Positions 25,677 to 34,497 of a stretch of 64,000 bases of DNA are shown piece by piece. The notes beneath the pieces were generated by a model. That model saw only the letters and a program-made list of their open reading frames with translations. It had not been told where the DNA came from and made no database searches. The stretch comes from a bacterium (GTDB lineage: Bacteria > Babelota > Babeliae > Babelales > RVW-14). A program made the position numbers and the translations under genes. The stretch's first letter is position 1. Every line of letters begins with the position of its first letter. The stretch is taken from positions 1,116,001 through 1,180,000 of the forward strand of contig CP064957.1 in NCBI GenBank assembly GCA_016699045.1. The letters are read 5' to 3'.

Positions 25677-27086
25677 TTAGAACTTTTTGATGCCGCGATA
25701 GTTCCAATATTCAGTAATTAATTCTGGTGAACCAGTAACACAAATCATACCATCGCGTTCATCGACTGCCGATTTGGTCTGTTCAAACGCTTCTTTAAAG
25801 TTGTTGCATGCTTTTGCTTTTACATTCAATTCCTTTGCCATCAAAGCAAGGTCTTGTGAATCGTGGCAGGCAACAGCGCCAGGAATTGGTACAAAGAAAA
25901 TTTGACCGCTTACTTTTTTAAGCAAATAACGAATGAGCTTGATTGCTTCCATAGCATTAACGGCTTTATGTAAACCAATAATAATACCAAGGCCTTTAAG
26001 TGGTTTTTGATAATGAACCAAACGAATACCTAAAAACAGATTGGTTAATGCATCCAAGTTGCTGGCATTGTCCAACAAAATGGTTGGTTTTTCTTTGTCC
26101 AAGAGTTCAAAGCGACCACGCAATAAGTCAAATTGTTCAGTCCAAAAACCTTTGAGTGTTTTGATCGGATGCAATTCTGCATGACGCTTTGCTTCCAATG
26201 TTGGACGTCCACGTTGGCCTTTTTGTGTTGCCAATAAATTGCCGCGCAAAAATGGTGAAAATTTACCTTTAACATCTTCAACATAAATTTGGGCAATACG
26301 TTCGCCAAGGGAGGCGGTACGGCCATAAAGTTGTTCAAAGATATATGGTAAGTTAGCCAGTTTTCTGATTGGCATAGCCCAGAAAGCGCCTTGTGTATCA
26401 ATCCAAGATTTCATTTTTTGAAGACGAATTTTGCTTTGTTCTGCAGAAATGAACCAGGTGCCTTCTTTAGCAATTTCAAGCATTTCAAATGCTGCTTGAT
26501 CAAGGTCTGGGCTCAAAAGGCCAACTTGGTCTTCCGCGATACGCGTGATTGCTGCAATTTTTGGTTTCAAAATATTAGCTGCGTCAAATTTTCCGCCATA
26601 ACCAAGTTCGATAATTGCCACATCAACTTTTTCTTCAGTCAAATAAAGAAGCGATGCCATGAGAACTACTTCATAAGCTGTTGCTTTAATATTGTGTAAT
26701 TCAGTGGCATTGATAACTTCGTTAACAGTATCGGTAAATGGTTTATTGCCGATAAGCTGAAAATCAACCATGATACGTTCATTATAGTTCAAGAAATGGG
26801 ATGAGTAGGTAGCGGCAACTTTAAAGCCTTCTTCTTTTAAAAGTTTGGCTGCAAAATGTACCGTTGAACTTTTACCATTGGTTCCGCATACTAAAATAGA
26901 TTCTGTTTTAGTTGATGGATGACCAAAGGCTTTGTCCAATTCCTTCATACGATCAAGAGCTCCTTGACCATATTCATAGCGAACAAGGCTGTCCAAGTGT
27001 TCAACGACTTCACTATAATTGCGTACTTTCCCAAGCGAAGGAGTACCTTTTTTCTTGGCTCTATCAATACTGGTTAGCATAGTCAT
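25677..27086 (-). CDS. FolC-like Mur-ligase-family protein (diverged)
   Basis: This is a 469-residue protein of the folylpolyglutamate/dihydrofolate synthase branch of Mur ligases. It has the P-loop CGTNGKSSTVHFA near residue 67, SHFLNYNERI near 95, and ELGYGGKFDAAN near 165. Several usual landmarks are altered: the expected DH after the glycine-rich strand is DQ (AEDQVGLL), and the usual DGAHN reads DNASN near 340. The first M or the third residue could be the start. Either a specialised ligase or a weakly constrained FolC is possible; no other folate gene is nearby. It ends at a strong terminator. Confidence 0.75.
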   Translation of the reverse strand: MTMLTSIDRAKKKGTPSLGKVRNYSEVVEHLDSLVRYEYGQGALDRMKELDKAFGHPSTKTESILVCGTNGKSSTVHFAAKLLKEEGFKVAATYSSHFLNYNERIMVDFQLIGNKPFTDTVNEVINATELHNIKATAYEVVLMASLLYLTEEKVDVAIIELGYGGKFDAANILKPKIAAITRIAEDQVGLLSPDLDQAAFEMLEIAKEGTWFISAEQSKIRLQKMKSWIDTQGAFWAMPIRKLANLPYIFEQLYGRTASLGERIAQIYVEDVKGKFSPFLRGNLLATQKGQRGRPTLEAKRHAELHPIKTLKGFWTEQFDLLRGRFELLDKEKPTILLDNASNLDALTNLFLGIRLVHYQKPLKGLGIIIGLHKAVNAMEAIKLIRYLLKKVSGQIFFVPIPGAVACHDSQDLALMAKELNVKAKACNNFKEAFEQTKSAVDERDGMICVTGSPELITEYWNYRGIKKF

Positions 27087-27386
27087 GGCTTTAGCCTTTC
27101 TGTAACTTTTTATATTTCGTTTAAGTCCATTTTTTGTACTTACGCTTACTACTCACGTACCATCATGCAGCGTTTCATGTGCCGTATTATTTTCAGTCGT
27201 GCTGGGTTAACCGTATTCTTAAGTATTTAAATAATTTTGCTGGTGTTCAGATAGTATTTAATTTATATTTTAAGTCTGTGGTATATGTTCAATTTAAAAT
27301 TTATAAACTTATTTCCAGGATAAGTTATAATTGGCGGATTGTCAAACGCATAATAATCATCTATTCGAACGATTGGGAATTGACAA
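27087..27386. other. AT-rich divergent promoter region between the FolC-like gene and tsaC
   Basis: 300 bases with no supported gene. TATAAT near 27327 and several TAATAAT strings are possible -10 elements, but none has a convincing -35. The downstream plus-strand gene appears to start at a GTG without an SD. Confidence 0.4.
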
Positions 27387-28058
27387 GTGGATACAAATAG
27401 TAACAATAAATACTCAAAAAAAATAATTTCATGGCAAGATGAGGAAACAATATACCGTTTGAAAGAATCTTTAGATTGTGACAATTTGTCAATAGTTGAT
27501 TCTGATACGGTTTTAGGTCTTCTTGCCAATTTGAAACAATCAAGCTTTCAGGTATTAAACACCGTGAAAGGTGCGCGCGGCGATAAACCGTACTTAATAA
27601 TGATAGGCGGCCTTGACAGTTTGTCACAATTTGTCGATCCGTCAACCATAAATCTGCCATTGCGAAATATGTTGTTGCACTGCTGGCCGGGGCCGGTAAC
27701 GGTTATTTTTAAGGCTCGGCAAGATCTGCCATCGCATGTGGTAGCGCTGGACGGAACCATTGCGTTGCGCTGTCCGCGGCATGATGCGCTTTTGCGGTTA
27801 TTGGTTCATTTTGATGGATTGTTTTCAACAAGTGCCAATCGAAGTGGGTACCCGGTGCCTTCGAGTTTGCCAGAGATTGATAATGTCGTAATGCAGGCTG
27901 TTGAGTGGATTGTTATTGACAACGAAAAAACAACCGGGCAAACTCAGCTGCCATCAACAATCATCGATTGTTCTGGTACAAATATTCGCGTGGTGAGAGA
28001 GGGTGCGTTTCCTGTTAAGGAGCTTGAACGATACTATGAATCAGCATTTGAAAAATGA
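27387..28058 (+). CDS. tsaC: Threonylcarbamoyl-AMP synthase (Sua5/YrdC/TsaC)
   Basis: The enzyme makes threonylcarbamoyl-AMP for the t6A37 modification of ANN-decoding tRNAs. The 223-residue protein shows the YrdC-fold motifs in order: VDSDTVLGLLA near residue 38, KGARGDKPYLIMI near 60, CWPGPVTVIF near 96, LFSTSANRSGYPVP near 145 and PSTIIDCSG near 192. The start is a GTG with no clear SD, since the ATG codons nearby are out of frame. Its end overlaps the next gene by 23 bases, which suggests coupled translation. Confidence 0.9.
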   Translation: MDTNSNNKYSKKIISWQDEETIYRLKESLDCDNLSIVDSDTVLGLLANLKQSSFQVLNTVKGARGDKPYLIMIGGLDSLSQFVDPSTINLPLRNMLLHCWPGPVTVIFKARQDLPSHVVALDGTIALRCPRHDALLRLLVHFDGLFSTSANRSGYPVPSSLPEIDNVVMQAVEWIVIDNEKTTGQTQLPSTIIDCSGTNIRVVREGAFPVKELERYYESAFEK

Positions 28059-29001
28059 TCTTTTTCCGCCGGCTTTAGTGGCCGATGCATGGCAGTTAAT
28101 CGAAAATGTTTCCGTAATTACTTTACTTACTCATCACAAGCCAGATGCCGATGGCATTTCTGCGTGCGCAGCAATGGCTGCTGTGCTTGAAAAAATGGGT
28201 AAGAAAGTTGAGGTGGTGTATCCATCTGAGCCTGAGCAGGCGATCAAGCGGCAAGCTACGCATGTTTTGGTAAATCAGCACAAACAAGAGCCAGATTTGT
28301 TAATTATGTTTGATACCGCCAATTACGAGCGCTTATATTTTCCACCAGCATTTCACGATATCCCGAGCATTAATATCGACCATCACATCAGCAACAGTAT
28401 CAATGCCACCATTAATTTAATTACTGATCAAGTTTCAAGTACCTGCGAGCAATTGTATTTATTGCTGCATTGGTGGGGCTGTGATGTTGATCAGTACATG
28501 GCAGAAAGTTTATTGTTTGGCATGTTGTATGACTGCCAAGTATTTTACACGCAATCAACACGACCACGCACTTTGCGCGTTGCGGCAGATTTGATGGATG
28601 CCGGCGCCAACTTGTTTGGGCTGATGGGCGAGCTGTTGTTTAATAAAAAACCAGAAATTATCGCGTTGTGGGGCAGCTTATTAAGTTCGGTTACCATTGC
28701 GCCCAATCGTAATGCTGCCTGGTCAATTATTCGGCAGTGCGATTTACAACGTCTTGGGCTCACGCTGAGTTCTACCGTTGGGTTTAGTAATTTTCTTGCG
28801 CAGCTTTCTGACATTGATATTACGATTCTTTTTTATGAAGAAGCTGATGGTAAAACAAAAGTTTCATTACGTTCAAAAATTGCTGACGTTAATAAATTGG
28901 CTGCCCACTTTGGTGGTGGTGGCCATAAAAATGCGTCTGGCATTTCTTCAGACAAACCGATTGATGAAGTCGTTCAAGAGGTTACCCGTTTAGTTATGTA
29001 G
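28036..29001 (+). CDS. nrnA: DHH-family phosphoesterase (NrnA-like oligoribonuclease/pAp phosphatase)
   Basis: This is a 321-residue protein with the DHH and DHHA1 domains of NrnA, which degrades nanoRNAs and 3'-phosphoadenosine 5'-phosphate with Mn2+. Metal-binding motifs are HHKPDADG near residue 33, FDTANYE near 95, INIDHHISN near 115 and the C-terminal GGGGHKNASG near 294. I chose the ATG at 28036 over the GTG at 28003 because the family usually begins shortly before the first strand and AAGGAG lies upstream. The ankyrin-family cluster starts 32 bases after its stop. Confidence 0.9.
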   Translation: MNQHLKNDLFPPALVADAWQLIENVSVITLLTHHKPDADGISACAAMAAVLEKMGKKVEVVYPSEPEQAIKRQATHVLVNQHKQEPDLLIMFDTANYERLYFPPAFHDIPSINIDHHISNSINATINLITDQVSSTCEQLYLLLHWWGCDVDQYMAESLLFGMLYDCQVFYTQSTRPRTLRVAADLMDAGANLFGLMGELLFNKKPEIIALWGSLLSSVTIAPNRNAAWSIIRQCDLQRLGLTLSSTVGFSNFLAQLSDIDITILFYEEADGKTKVSLRSKIADVNKLAAHFGGGGHKNASGISSDKPIDEVVQEVTRLVM

Positions 29002-29033
29002 TAAATTTTTTTAAAAATGAGTTGGGAGTAATA

Positions 29034-29912
29034 ATGGTTTCAAAGATATTCACAAGCGTATCTCTCGTTTTTTTAATAAGCGGTAATTGCTGGGCCGCAA
29101 GCGAGCCAATTCAAGAAGTGTCAGTATATTCTGCAGAACTTAGGCAGGAATTAGAAACGCTGCGCCAAAAATCATTTTTGATATTTGATGAAAAGGACAG
29201 ACTTTTTATAAATGGATGGGGACGTGGCTTAGAGCTTATCAATAAACTTGCTTATGAGGGACGTTTAGCAGAATTAGCGCATGCGCTTTCGGTTGATCCG
29301 TTACGTGTTGATTGTAAAACTCCAGATGGTCAGTGTTACTTGGACGGTAAGTATCCCTTGCAAGCGGCTCTTGATGGCGTTGCTGATTCTGTGTGGGTTC
29401 AAGCTGCTGATTGTGTAAAATGTATGAAGCTTTTGATTAAATGTGGTGCTGAGCACAATATTGAGTGGCGGGGTTGTTATTTTGGTAAGCTGGTCGAGAT
29501 TCCACTTATTTTTCGTGCCGCGGTAATCAAAAAATTTGATGCAGTAGCGGTGTTACTTGCAGCTGGAACAGATGTCACGATGGTTGACAGATACGGCCAT
29601 TCAATTTTTTTCTGGTTAGATATGGTAAATCCTTGCCGAAATCGAAGTTCACAAGAAGATCGCATTAAGCTCGAAATAAAAAAATTATTAGTCGGCCACT
29701 TTATTACTTTGTTAAGTGCTGTGGCACAAAGAGATGACCTTGATGAGTTTGTCAGATTATTTAATTTTTTTATCACGCAAAGCAGAATTTCGGTTCCAGA
29801 GTTACAAGGGCTGTTAGAAAGTCCAAGTGCTCAAAATATCACTAACTATCTGAGAGACAAACAAACAGGTCTAAAATTGCAAGACTGGTTGGTAAAATTG
29901 ATTGGAGAGTAA
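29034..29912 (+). CDS. Exported ankyrin-family protein, cluster member 1
   Basis: This is a 292-residue protein; the start is set by GGGAGTAATA before ATG. The cluster's shared plan is visible: a signal peptide ending SGNCWA, then a box of the form LxxLxxxSxxxFxxxxxxF (about 38-58). An ankyrin-like unit follows (GRLAELAHALSVDPLRVD), then a second unit (CMKLLIKCGAEHN). The family signature is PLIFRA followed by a third unit (VAVLLAAGTDVTMVDRYGHS) ending IFFWL. A helical C-terminal domain begins LVGHFITLLSAV. Ankyrin repeats bind proteins; an exported set in a protist-associated bacterium suggests host-directed effectors (inference). Confidence 0.8.
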   Translation: MVSKIFTSVSLVFLISGNCWAASEPIQEVSVYSAELRQELETLRQKSFLIFDEKDRLFINGWGRGLELINKLAYEGRLAELAHALSVDPLRVDCKTPDGQCYLDGKYPLQAALDGVADSVWVQAADCVKCMKLLIKCGAEHNIEWRGCYFGKLVEIPLIFRAAVIKKFDAVAVLLAAGTDVTMVDRYGHSIFFWLDMVNPCRNRSSQEDRIKLEIKKLLVGHFITLLSAVAQRDDLDEFVRLFNFFITQSRISVPELQGLLESPSAQNITNYLRDKQTGLKLQDWLVKLIGE

Positions 29913-29914
29913 CA

Positions 29915-30670
29915 ATGATTTCAAAAATTTTACCAACATTTTTTTTTACCTTTTTATTAAGCGGTAATTGCTGGGCTGGTTTTGAAAACCCGTGTAAATA
30001 TTCCGAAAAAGTTAAATTAAAACTAGAAAAATTGGCTCCAAATTCTTTGTGGATCTTTGTTCCGTCGGCCAATCGTTTTATTAAAAAAGAGATTGATTCA
30101 ATAGCGTCACATGAAATAGCAACGCCAGAAGAAGTGATTATACATTGTGCTCGTGATGGAAGTTTAGCTGACTTATCGTTAGTGCTTTTAACAAAGAGTG
30201 TTAGTCCTGACTATACCGATACTCAAGGTAATTTTCCTTTAAAATTGTTGCTCGATCGTTTTGATTATGCAAGTTTTGAAGTTGGTGAGTGTGTGTGCGC
30301 ATTGCTCGCTTGCGGTGCCGATAAAAATCGCTGTTATAGTCCTGGAGTGCCGCTTATTTTTAAAGCAGTTCAGTTGCATGCTTATAATATTATACATCCG
30401 CTTCTGTACCTTCATGCAGATGTAACGGGAAGTGATGCTGGCGGCCAATCAATTGTTTGGCGTGCGCGTGTTGAAAATTTGGAAGCGAATGGGTTTGAAA
30501 GCCAGTTTCAAGAATATCACGAACAATGTCTTCTTGAACTATTACATAATCATTTTATTAAATTGGCACAAAAAGATGAATCATGCGATTGTAAACGCCT
30601 TGCTATTTTACTGTGTGAAGTGCGTAACTTGGAGCGTTTTGGTTTGGTGAGAAGAGGGATCTATTCGTAA
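29915..30670 (+). CDS. Exported ankyrin-family protein, cluster member 2
   Basis: This 251-residue protein begins two bases after member 1. It has signal peptide ...FLLSGNCWAG, box LAPNSLWIFVPSANRF, units DGSLADLSLVLLTKSVSPDY and CALLACGADKNR, then PLIFKAVQL and a degenerate third unit in which the usual IFxW reads IVWRA. The C-terminal domain is shorter than in member 1 and ends shortly after LLCEVRNLERF. SD GGAGAG precedes the ATG. Confidence 0.8.
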   Translation: MISKILPTFFFTFLLSGNCWAGFENPCKYSEKVKLKLEKLAPNSLWIFVPSANRFIKKEIDSIASHEIATPEEVIIHCARDGSLADLSLVLLTKSVSPDYTDTQGNFPLKLLLDRFDYASFEVGECVCALLACGADKNRCYSPGVPLIFKAVQLHAYNIIHPLLYLHADVTGSDAGGQSIVWRARVENLEANGFESQFQEYHEQCLLELLHNHFIKLAQKDESCDCKRLAILLCEVRNLERFGLVRRGIYS

Positions 30671-30691
30671 TTTTGAGAGCAGGGAGTAGTA

Positions 30692-31408
30692 ATGATTTCA
30701 AAAATTTCTCAGCTATCCGCACTCGTTTTTTTATTAAGCGGTACCTGCTGGGCGGCTGCTGATCAACCAATTAAAAAGCCCTCCGAAGAAGATAGAAAAA
30801 AATTGGCAAAATTGGCCAAAGAGGTTAATGGTTCATCCACACAGACGCTTGAAGAATTGTTGTTTAGCAGCTCTTGTCTGGGACAGATTGACAATTTATC
30901 TTTTGTACTTTTAAAAGGGTATATCGGTCCCGATCATACCTTTGAAGGTGGTAACTTTCCTTTCCGTAACCTCGTTGACAGTTGGCATAATGACAATAAG
31001 GGAATGTGTGCATGGGCATTGTTTGTCTGCGGTGCCGATCCAAATCGTTTCTATGCGCCGGATATGCCACTTATTTTTAGAGCGGTTCAGCGATGCGCTT
31101 TTGATATTGTTATTGAGTTGCTAAAAGCTGGTGCTGACGTAACGCATATCGATGCCCACGATAGATCAATTTTTTATTGGGCAGAGCCTGAAAATTTAAG
31201 CATTTGTGATGGGCGGTATGTTTGTCGCGAGGAGTATTCACAAAAGTTGTTGGCGTTGTTAGAGCCATATCGTGAGATGGTGCTCGCTTGCCATAAAGCG
31301 AAGAAGCACGATCTTGATTTGTCAAACCTTTTCGAAGAAGAAGGGGTTGTTTATTGTACTGAAGAAGAAGCAGAAAGTATGAAACGTCAAAGTGAGGACA
31401 TGCAATGA
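30692..31408 (+). CDS. Exported ankyrin-family protein, cluster member 3
   Basis: This is a 238-residue protein with signal peptide ...FLLSGTCWA. The N-terminal box is reduced (KLAKLAKEVNG). The units GQIDNLSFVLLKGYIGPDHT and CAWALFVCGADPNRFY precede MPLIFRAVQRC and IVIELLKAGADVTHIDAHDR ending SIFYWA. The C-terminal part is short and acidic, ending EEEAESMKRQSEDMQ. Its stop overlaps the next gene's ATG (ATGA), so the two are translationally coupled. Confidence 0.8.
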   Translation: MISKISQLSALVFLLSGTCWAAADQPIKKPSEEDRKKLAKLAKEVNGSSTQTLEELLFSSSCLGQIDNLSFVLLKGYIGPDHTFEGGNFPFRNLVDSWHNDNKGMCAWALFVCGADPNRFYAPDMPLIFRAVQRCAFDIVIELLKAGADVTHIDAHDRSIFYWAEPENLSICDGRYVCREEYSQKLLALLEPYREMVLACHKAKKHDLDLSNLFEEEGVVYCTEEEAESMKRQSEDMQ

Positions 31409-32097
31409 TTTCAACCAAGGCTCAAATAGTGAGCCTATTTTTTTGTACCTGTTTTGTGACGGGTGGGTGTGGCGCAGCGGCCGAAGAGCCAACACGTGTA
31501 GCGCGTGAATTTGCCAAGCATGATGTGCTGGTGCTTGGTGGTAACCCCGCGGTTTTAGGATGGGCAATACCGTTTGAGACTTTGCTTCAACAGCCAAATG
31601 ATCTTTTGGCTGGCGATTACCCTATTTTTTGGTTGATGCGATTGGACCTTTTTGATGAAGCCGTGATGTTGATACAAGCGGGTGCTGATGTCACGCATTT
31701 AAGTCTGAAAGATGGAATGTCTATTTTTGAAATTTTTGCATCGTCAATGAGAGGGCGAGAGAAAGTTCAGCAGGTTGCGCCATTGGTTACTGGGCCTGAT
31801 TTTTGTGCACAAACTCAGGCTGTGTGCGCAATCACGGGCCGTATGTTTGTTTTGCAGGACTTACTTGCCCGTCAATTTGTGTCTGCGTTGCGTACGGCAA
31901 TAGATAATCAAAACATTGCAGAATTTAAATGGTTGTGTGTAGTTCTCAATCATGGCTCCAAAGGCGGTGCTGGAAGCCATTTGGTGTCGGTTTTTATGCA
32001 ATCGGTTGAAAAAAATGGCATAGTGAAGTTGATTGATTATGCAAAAGAACGTGGTTGGATGGAGTATGTGCGTTCAGTGATAATCGAAAATAAGTGA
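31405..32097 (+). CDS. Exported ankyrin-family protein, cluster member 4 (reduced)
   Basis: This 230-residue protein overlaps the previous gene by four bases. The signal peptide ends TGGCGA. Only one clear ankyrin-like unit remains (DYPIFWLMRLDLFDEAVMLI then QAGADVTHLSLKDGMSIFEI). The earlier units seen in its neighbours are missing or unrecognisable. The C-terminal domain (LLARQFVSALRTAIDNQN...EFKWLCVVL) is retained. About 100 bases of non-coding DNA follow. Confidence 0.75.
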   Translation: MISTKAQIVSLFFCTCFVTGGCGAAAEEPTRVAREFAKHDVLVLGGNPAVLGWAIPFETLLQQPNDLLAGDYPIFWLMRLDLFDEAVMLIQAGADVTHLSLKDGMSIFEIFASSMRGREKVQQVAPLVTGPDFCAQTQAVCAITGRMFVLQDLLARQFVSALRTAIDNQNIAEFKWLCVVLNHGSKGGAGSHLVSVFMQSVEKNGIVKLIDYAKERGWMEYVRSVIIENK

Positions 32098-32163
32098 AAA
32101 AGGCGTAATCATTTGGGTGTTGATCTAAGCGTTGCAAAACAGTATCTAGCTAAATATTGTTCG

Positions 32164-32169
32164 TATAAT
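32164..32169 (+). promoter_or_regulatory. Possible internal -10 element in the ankyrin cluster
   Basis: TATAAT lies 30 bases before the start of member 5, in one of the few gaps in the cluster (32098-32198). No convincing -35 is seen at 16-18 bases, so this is a weak call. Confidence 0.3.
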
Positions 32170-32198
32170 AAAAAAGCGTCAGAAAGGAAAGGAAATAA

Positions 32199-32942
32199 AT
32201 GCTGATTAATTCAAAATTTTCAAAAATATTTTGTTTTGTTTTGTTGGTAGGTGGTGATTGTTTTGCGAGCGCAAGCCCGCTCAAATATTCTGAAGAAGCA
32301 GAGCAGGCATTAGTAAAATTTTCTGGCGGGCACGCGTGGCGGTTTCAAGGTCAATCATTGAGTCAACAACTCTTGCAAAGCTCTCGAGAAGGAAATGTAA
32401 AAGCGCTTGCTCAAGTTCTTGCAACGCGACGAATCAATCCTGATTTTACGAGTGATAAAAAAGAATTTGCATTGGAAGAAGCGATTGAAGGTATGCGTAG
32501 ATATAAGAAGGGTCAGCAGGTTGAATGTATAAAGTTGTTACTTTTGTGTGGTGCCAATCCAAATCGGGAATCGAAGCGTTGGCCAGGAAGAACACTTATT
32601 TTTAGAGCTGTTCAATTGTCTGATTCGGCGCTGGTTAAAGCCTTGCTTGATGGTGGAGCTGATGCAACGAAGCTTGATTGCGACAAAAAATCGGTCCTTT
32701 ATTGGACGCAATGGGCGGCGAATGAATCGGACCGGCATGTGCGTAGTTTTTTAGAGCAGTATTTTCTTTCTTTAATTTGGAGGGCGGTTAAGGTTGAAAA
32801 TAACCGGGCCTTTGCTCGCTTAATGTGTATTTTTTGTGAATCACGCGAGTTATCTCAACTTGAAAAAAAATGTTTCTTTGGTGTTCCGGATGAACAAGGT
32901 TTAACGTTGCTTGATTATGCCGATCAACTTATGCAGGGCTAG
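32199..32942 (+). CDS. Exported ankyrin-family protein, cluster member 5
   Basis: This is a 247-residue protein with signal peptide ...LLVGGDCFASA. The box FSGGHAWRFQ is followed by units EGNVKALAQVLATRRINPDF and CIKLLLLCGANPNRES, then TLIFRAVQLSDSALVKALLD and GGADATKLDCDKKSVLYW. The C-terminal domain includes LEQYFLSLIWRAVKVENNRA. SD AAAGGAAAGGA precedes the ATG. A -10-like TATAAT at 32164 may give it separate transcription. Confidence 0.8.
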   Translation: MLINSKFSKIFCFVLLVGGDCFASASPLKYSEEAEQALVKFSGGHAWRFQGQSLSQQLLQSSREGNVKALAQVLATRRINPDFTSDKKEFALEEAIEGMRRYKKGQQVECIKLLLLCGANPNRESKRWPGRTLIFRAVQLSDSALVKALLDGGADATKLDCDKKSVLYWTQWAANESDRHVRSFLEQYFLSLIWRAVKVENNRAFARLMCIFCESRELSQLEKKCFFGVPDEQGLTLLDYADQLMQG

Positions 32943-32944
32943 GC

Positions 32945-33754
32945 ATGAGCATACAGATTCGAGTAATCGTCATAACAAGTTTTTTAATGGCTGTTGGTTA
33001 TTGCGCTCCTGCGGGGTTTTCTGAAACGCTTTGTACTGGTTATGCTCCAGAAACGTTAGAACTGTTACAAAAACTCAGCCGCTATGCGCCGTGGCGGTAT
33101 ATTTCTGAGCACAAGGTATTTCAATCAACGCGCGAAGATATGTTTTTCCGGTATTTACCATCAACAACGTTAGCGCTAGAAAGTGCTTGTGAGGGCGATG
33201 TAAAATCCCTTGCATTCGCACTTTTAAAAAATCCTGCCTGTCGTAATTATTGCGATGAATGGGGCAATCATCCTTTGCTTGCAGCGCTTGACCGATGTCG
33301 CGCGAACCGTCCATGTTGCCCGGTAAACGATTATAAAGCGTGTGTCTATCTTTTGCTTGCATGTGGTGTAGATCCTAACTGTTTATGGTACGGTATTCCT
33401 CTTATTTTTAAGGCCGTTCAATTAGTAACGGTAGATCTTGTTGCCGCATTGCTCAAGGCAGGTGCCAATGCAACGGTGTTGGACCGATACGGCAACTCGA
33501 TATTTTCGTGGTTGAAGCAGCGACGCTTTGCAGATGGGCCGCCCCAACCATTGGCAGATGATGAAGCGCATGAGCGCGCTATAAAATCATTATTGGAACA
33601 ACAATTTATTTTTCGTTTGCAAGGAGCACAACAAGAAGGTAATCAGCAAGAGTTTGAGTGCTTGTGTGCTGTGCTCATGAAAGATAAAGAATTGTTTGGT
33701 AATGAATTACGAAAGGCAATGGTATGGCATGGGGAGGGCGGAGAAGCAATTTGA
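32945..33754 (+). CDS. Exported ankyrin-family protein, cluster member 6
   Basis: This 269-residue protein starts two bases after member 5. The signal peptide ends near GYCAPAG. The box LQKLSRYAPWRY is well kept, followed by CEGDVKSLAFALLKNPACRN, a Cys-rich linker (RANRPCCPVNDYKACVYLLL), CGVDPNCLWYGI and PLIFKAVQLVTVDLVAALLK. The third unit reads AGANATVLDRYGNSIFSWLK. Several cysteines in the exported region could form disulfides. Confidence 0.8.
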   Translation: MSIQIRVIVITSFLMAVGYCAPAGFSETLCTGYAPETLELLQKLSRYAPWRYISEHKVFQSTREDMFFRYLPSTTLALESACEGDVKSLAFALLKNPACRNYCDEWGNHPLLAALDRCRANRPCCPVNDYKACVYLLLACGVDPNCLWYGIPLIFKAVQLVTVDLVAALLKAGANATVLDRYGNSIFSWLKQRRFADGPPQPLADDEAHERAIKSLLEQQFIFRLQGAQQEGNQQEFECLCAVLMKDKELFGNELRKAMVWHGEGGEAI

Positions 33755-33819
33755 TATAAATAGGAGTGTGTAAAAGTAGAGAAATGTCATGAGTGGGTAA
33801 ATATTTTTTAGGAGTAATT

Positions 33820-34491
33820 ATGATTGCGATTTCAAAAAAATATGCGGCAGTTTTTTCGATTCTTGTAGTAACTGTAGGAAGCTGCTGGGCGGTGGGTTCA
33901 CCTTTTAGTCGTATTGATTATGTTGAGTCGGTGAGTCTTGCAACCTCGTTAAAATTGGACAGGTTGAGCGAAAATGCTTTGTGGAGATATAACAAAAAAT
34001 GTGGATGTTTTGATAGCACAAAAAATCCACATTGGAATGAAACTGCGATCAGTTTACTTTTTTATAGTGCTACACAAGCTGATCTTACGAGCTTGGCTTT
34101 TGTGCTTGCTGAGAAAATAGTTAACGTTAATTATATTGACCAGTACGGAAATTTTGCTTTAAAAATGGCTTTAGATGGTGACAAACAAGAATCGCACAAG
34201 CGCGATTACGCACAAAGAAAATTGGAGTGTGTAGTGCTTTTGTTGGAGTGCGGTGCCAATCCTGATCTTGTTTGCCAAGGCATGCAAAAAAAAATGAAAG
34301 ATCCTGCTGTTGGTATTGCTGGTGTTGCCAGAGAGCTAATTGGCTATGCGCAAGTAAAAAATTGTATAAAATACGCTGCGTGCGCAGATGATGATTGTGA
34401 AGATAATTTTCCTGACGATGCTGTAGTGATTACTGAATCAACTGATGAAGAACGTTTTGCTGCCATTACAAAAACATTCAGAGAAGAATAA
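33820..34491 (+). CDS. Exported ankyrin-family protein, cluster member 7 (degenerate)
   Basis: This is a 223-residue protein; the start at 33820 is chosen for its TAGGAG and signal peptide over an upstream GTG. The signal peptide ends VGSCWA, and the box reads LDRLSENALWRY. The first units are present (QADLTSLAFVLAEKIVNVNY, CVVLLLECGANPDL). The PLIFRAVQ and SIFxW units are absent and replaced by an unrelated stretch with an acidic run (CADDDCEDNFPDDA). It looks like a truncated or recombined member. Confidence 0.75.
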   Translation: MIAISKKYAAVFSILVVTVGSCWAVGSPFSRIDYVESVSLATSLKLDRLSENALWRYNKKCGCFDSTKNPHWNETAISLLFYSATQADLTSLAFVLAEKIVNVNYIDQYGNFALKMALDGDKQESHKRDYAQRKLECVVLLLECGANPDLVCQGMQKKMKDPAVGIAGVARELIGYAQVKNCIKYAACADDDCEDNFPDDAVVITESTDEERFAAITKTFREE

Positions 34492-34497
34492 GCAACA

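Noticed and set aside
28003..28035. Earlier GTG start for the nrnA-like gene
   Set aside because: It would lengthen the overlap with tsaC to 56 bases and add residues not typical of the family; the ATG at 28036 fits better.
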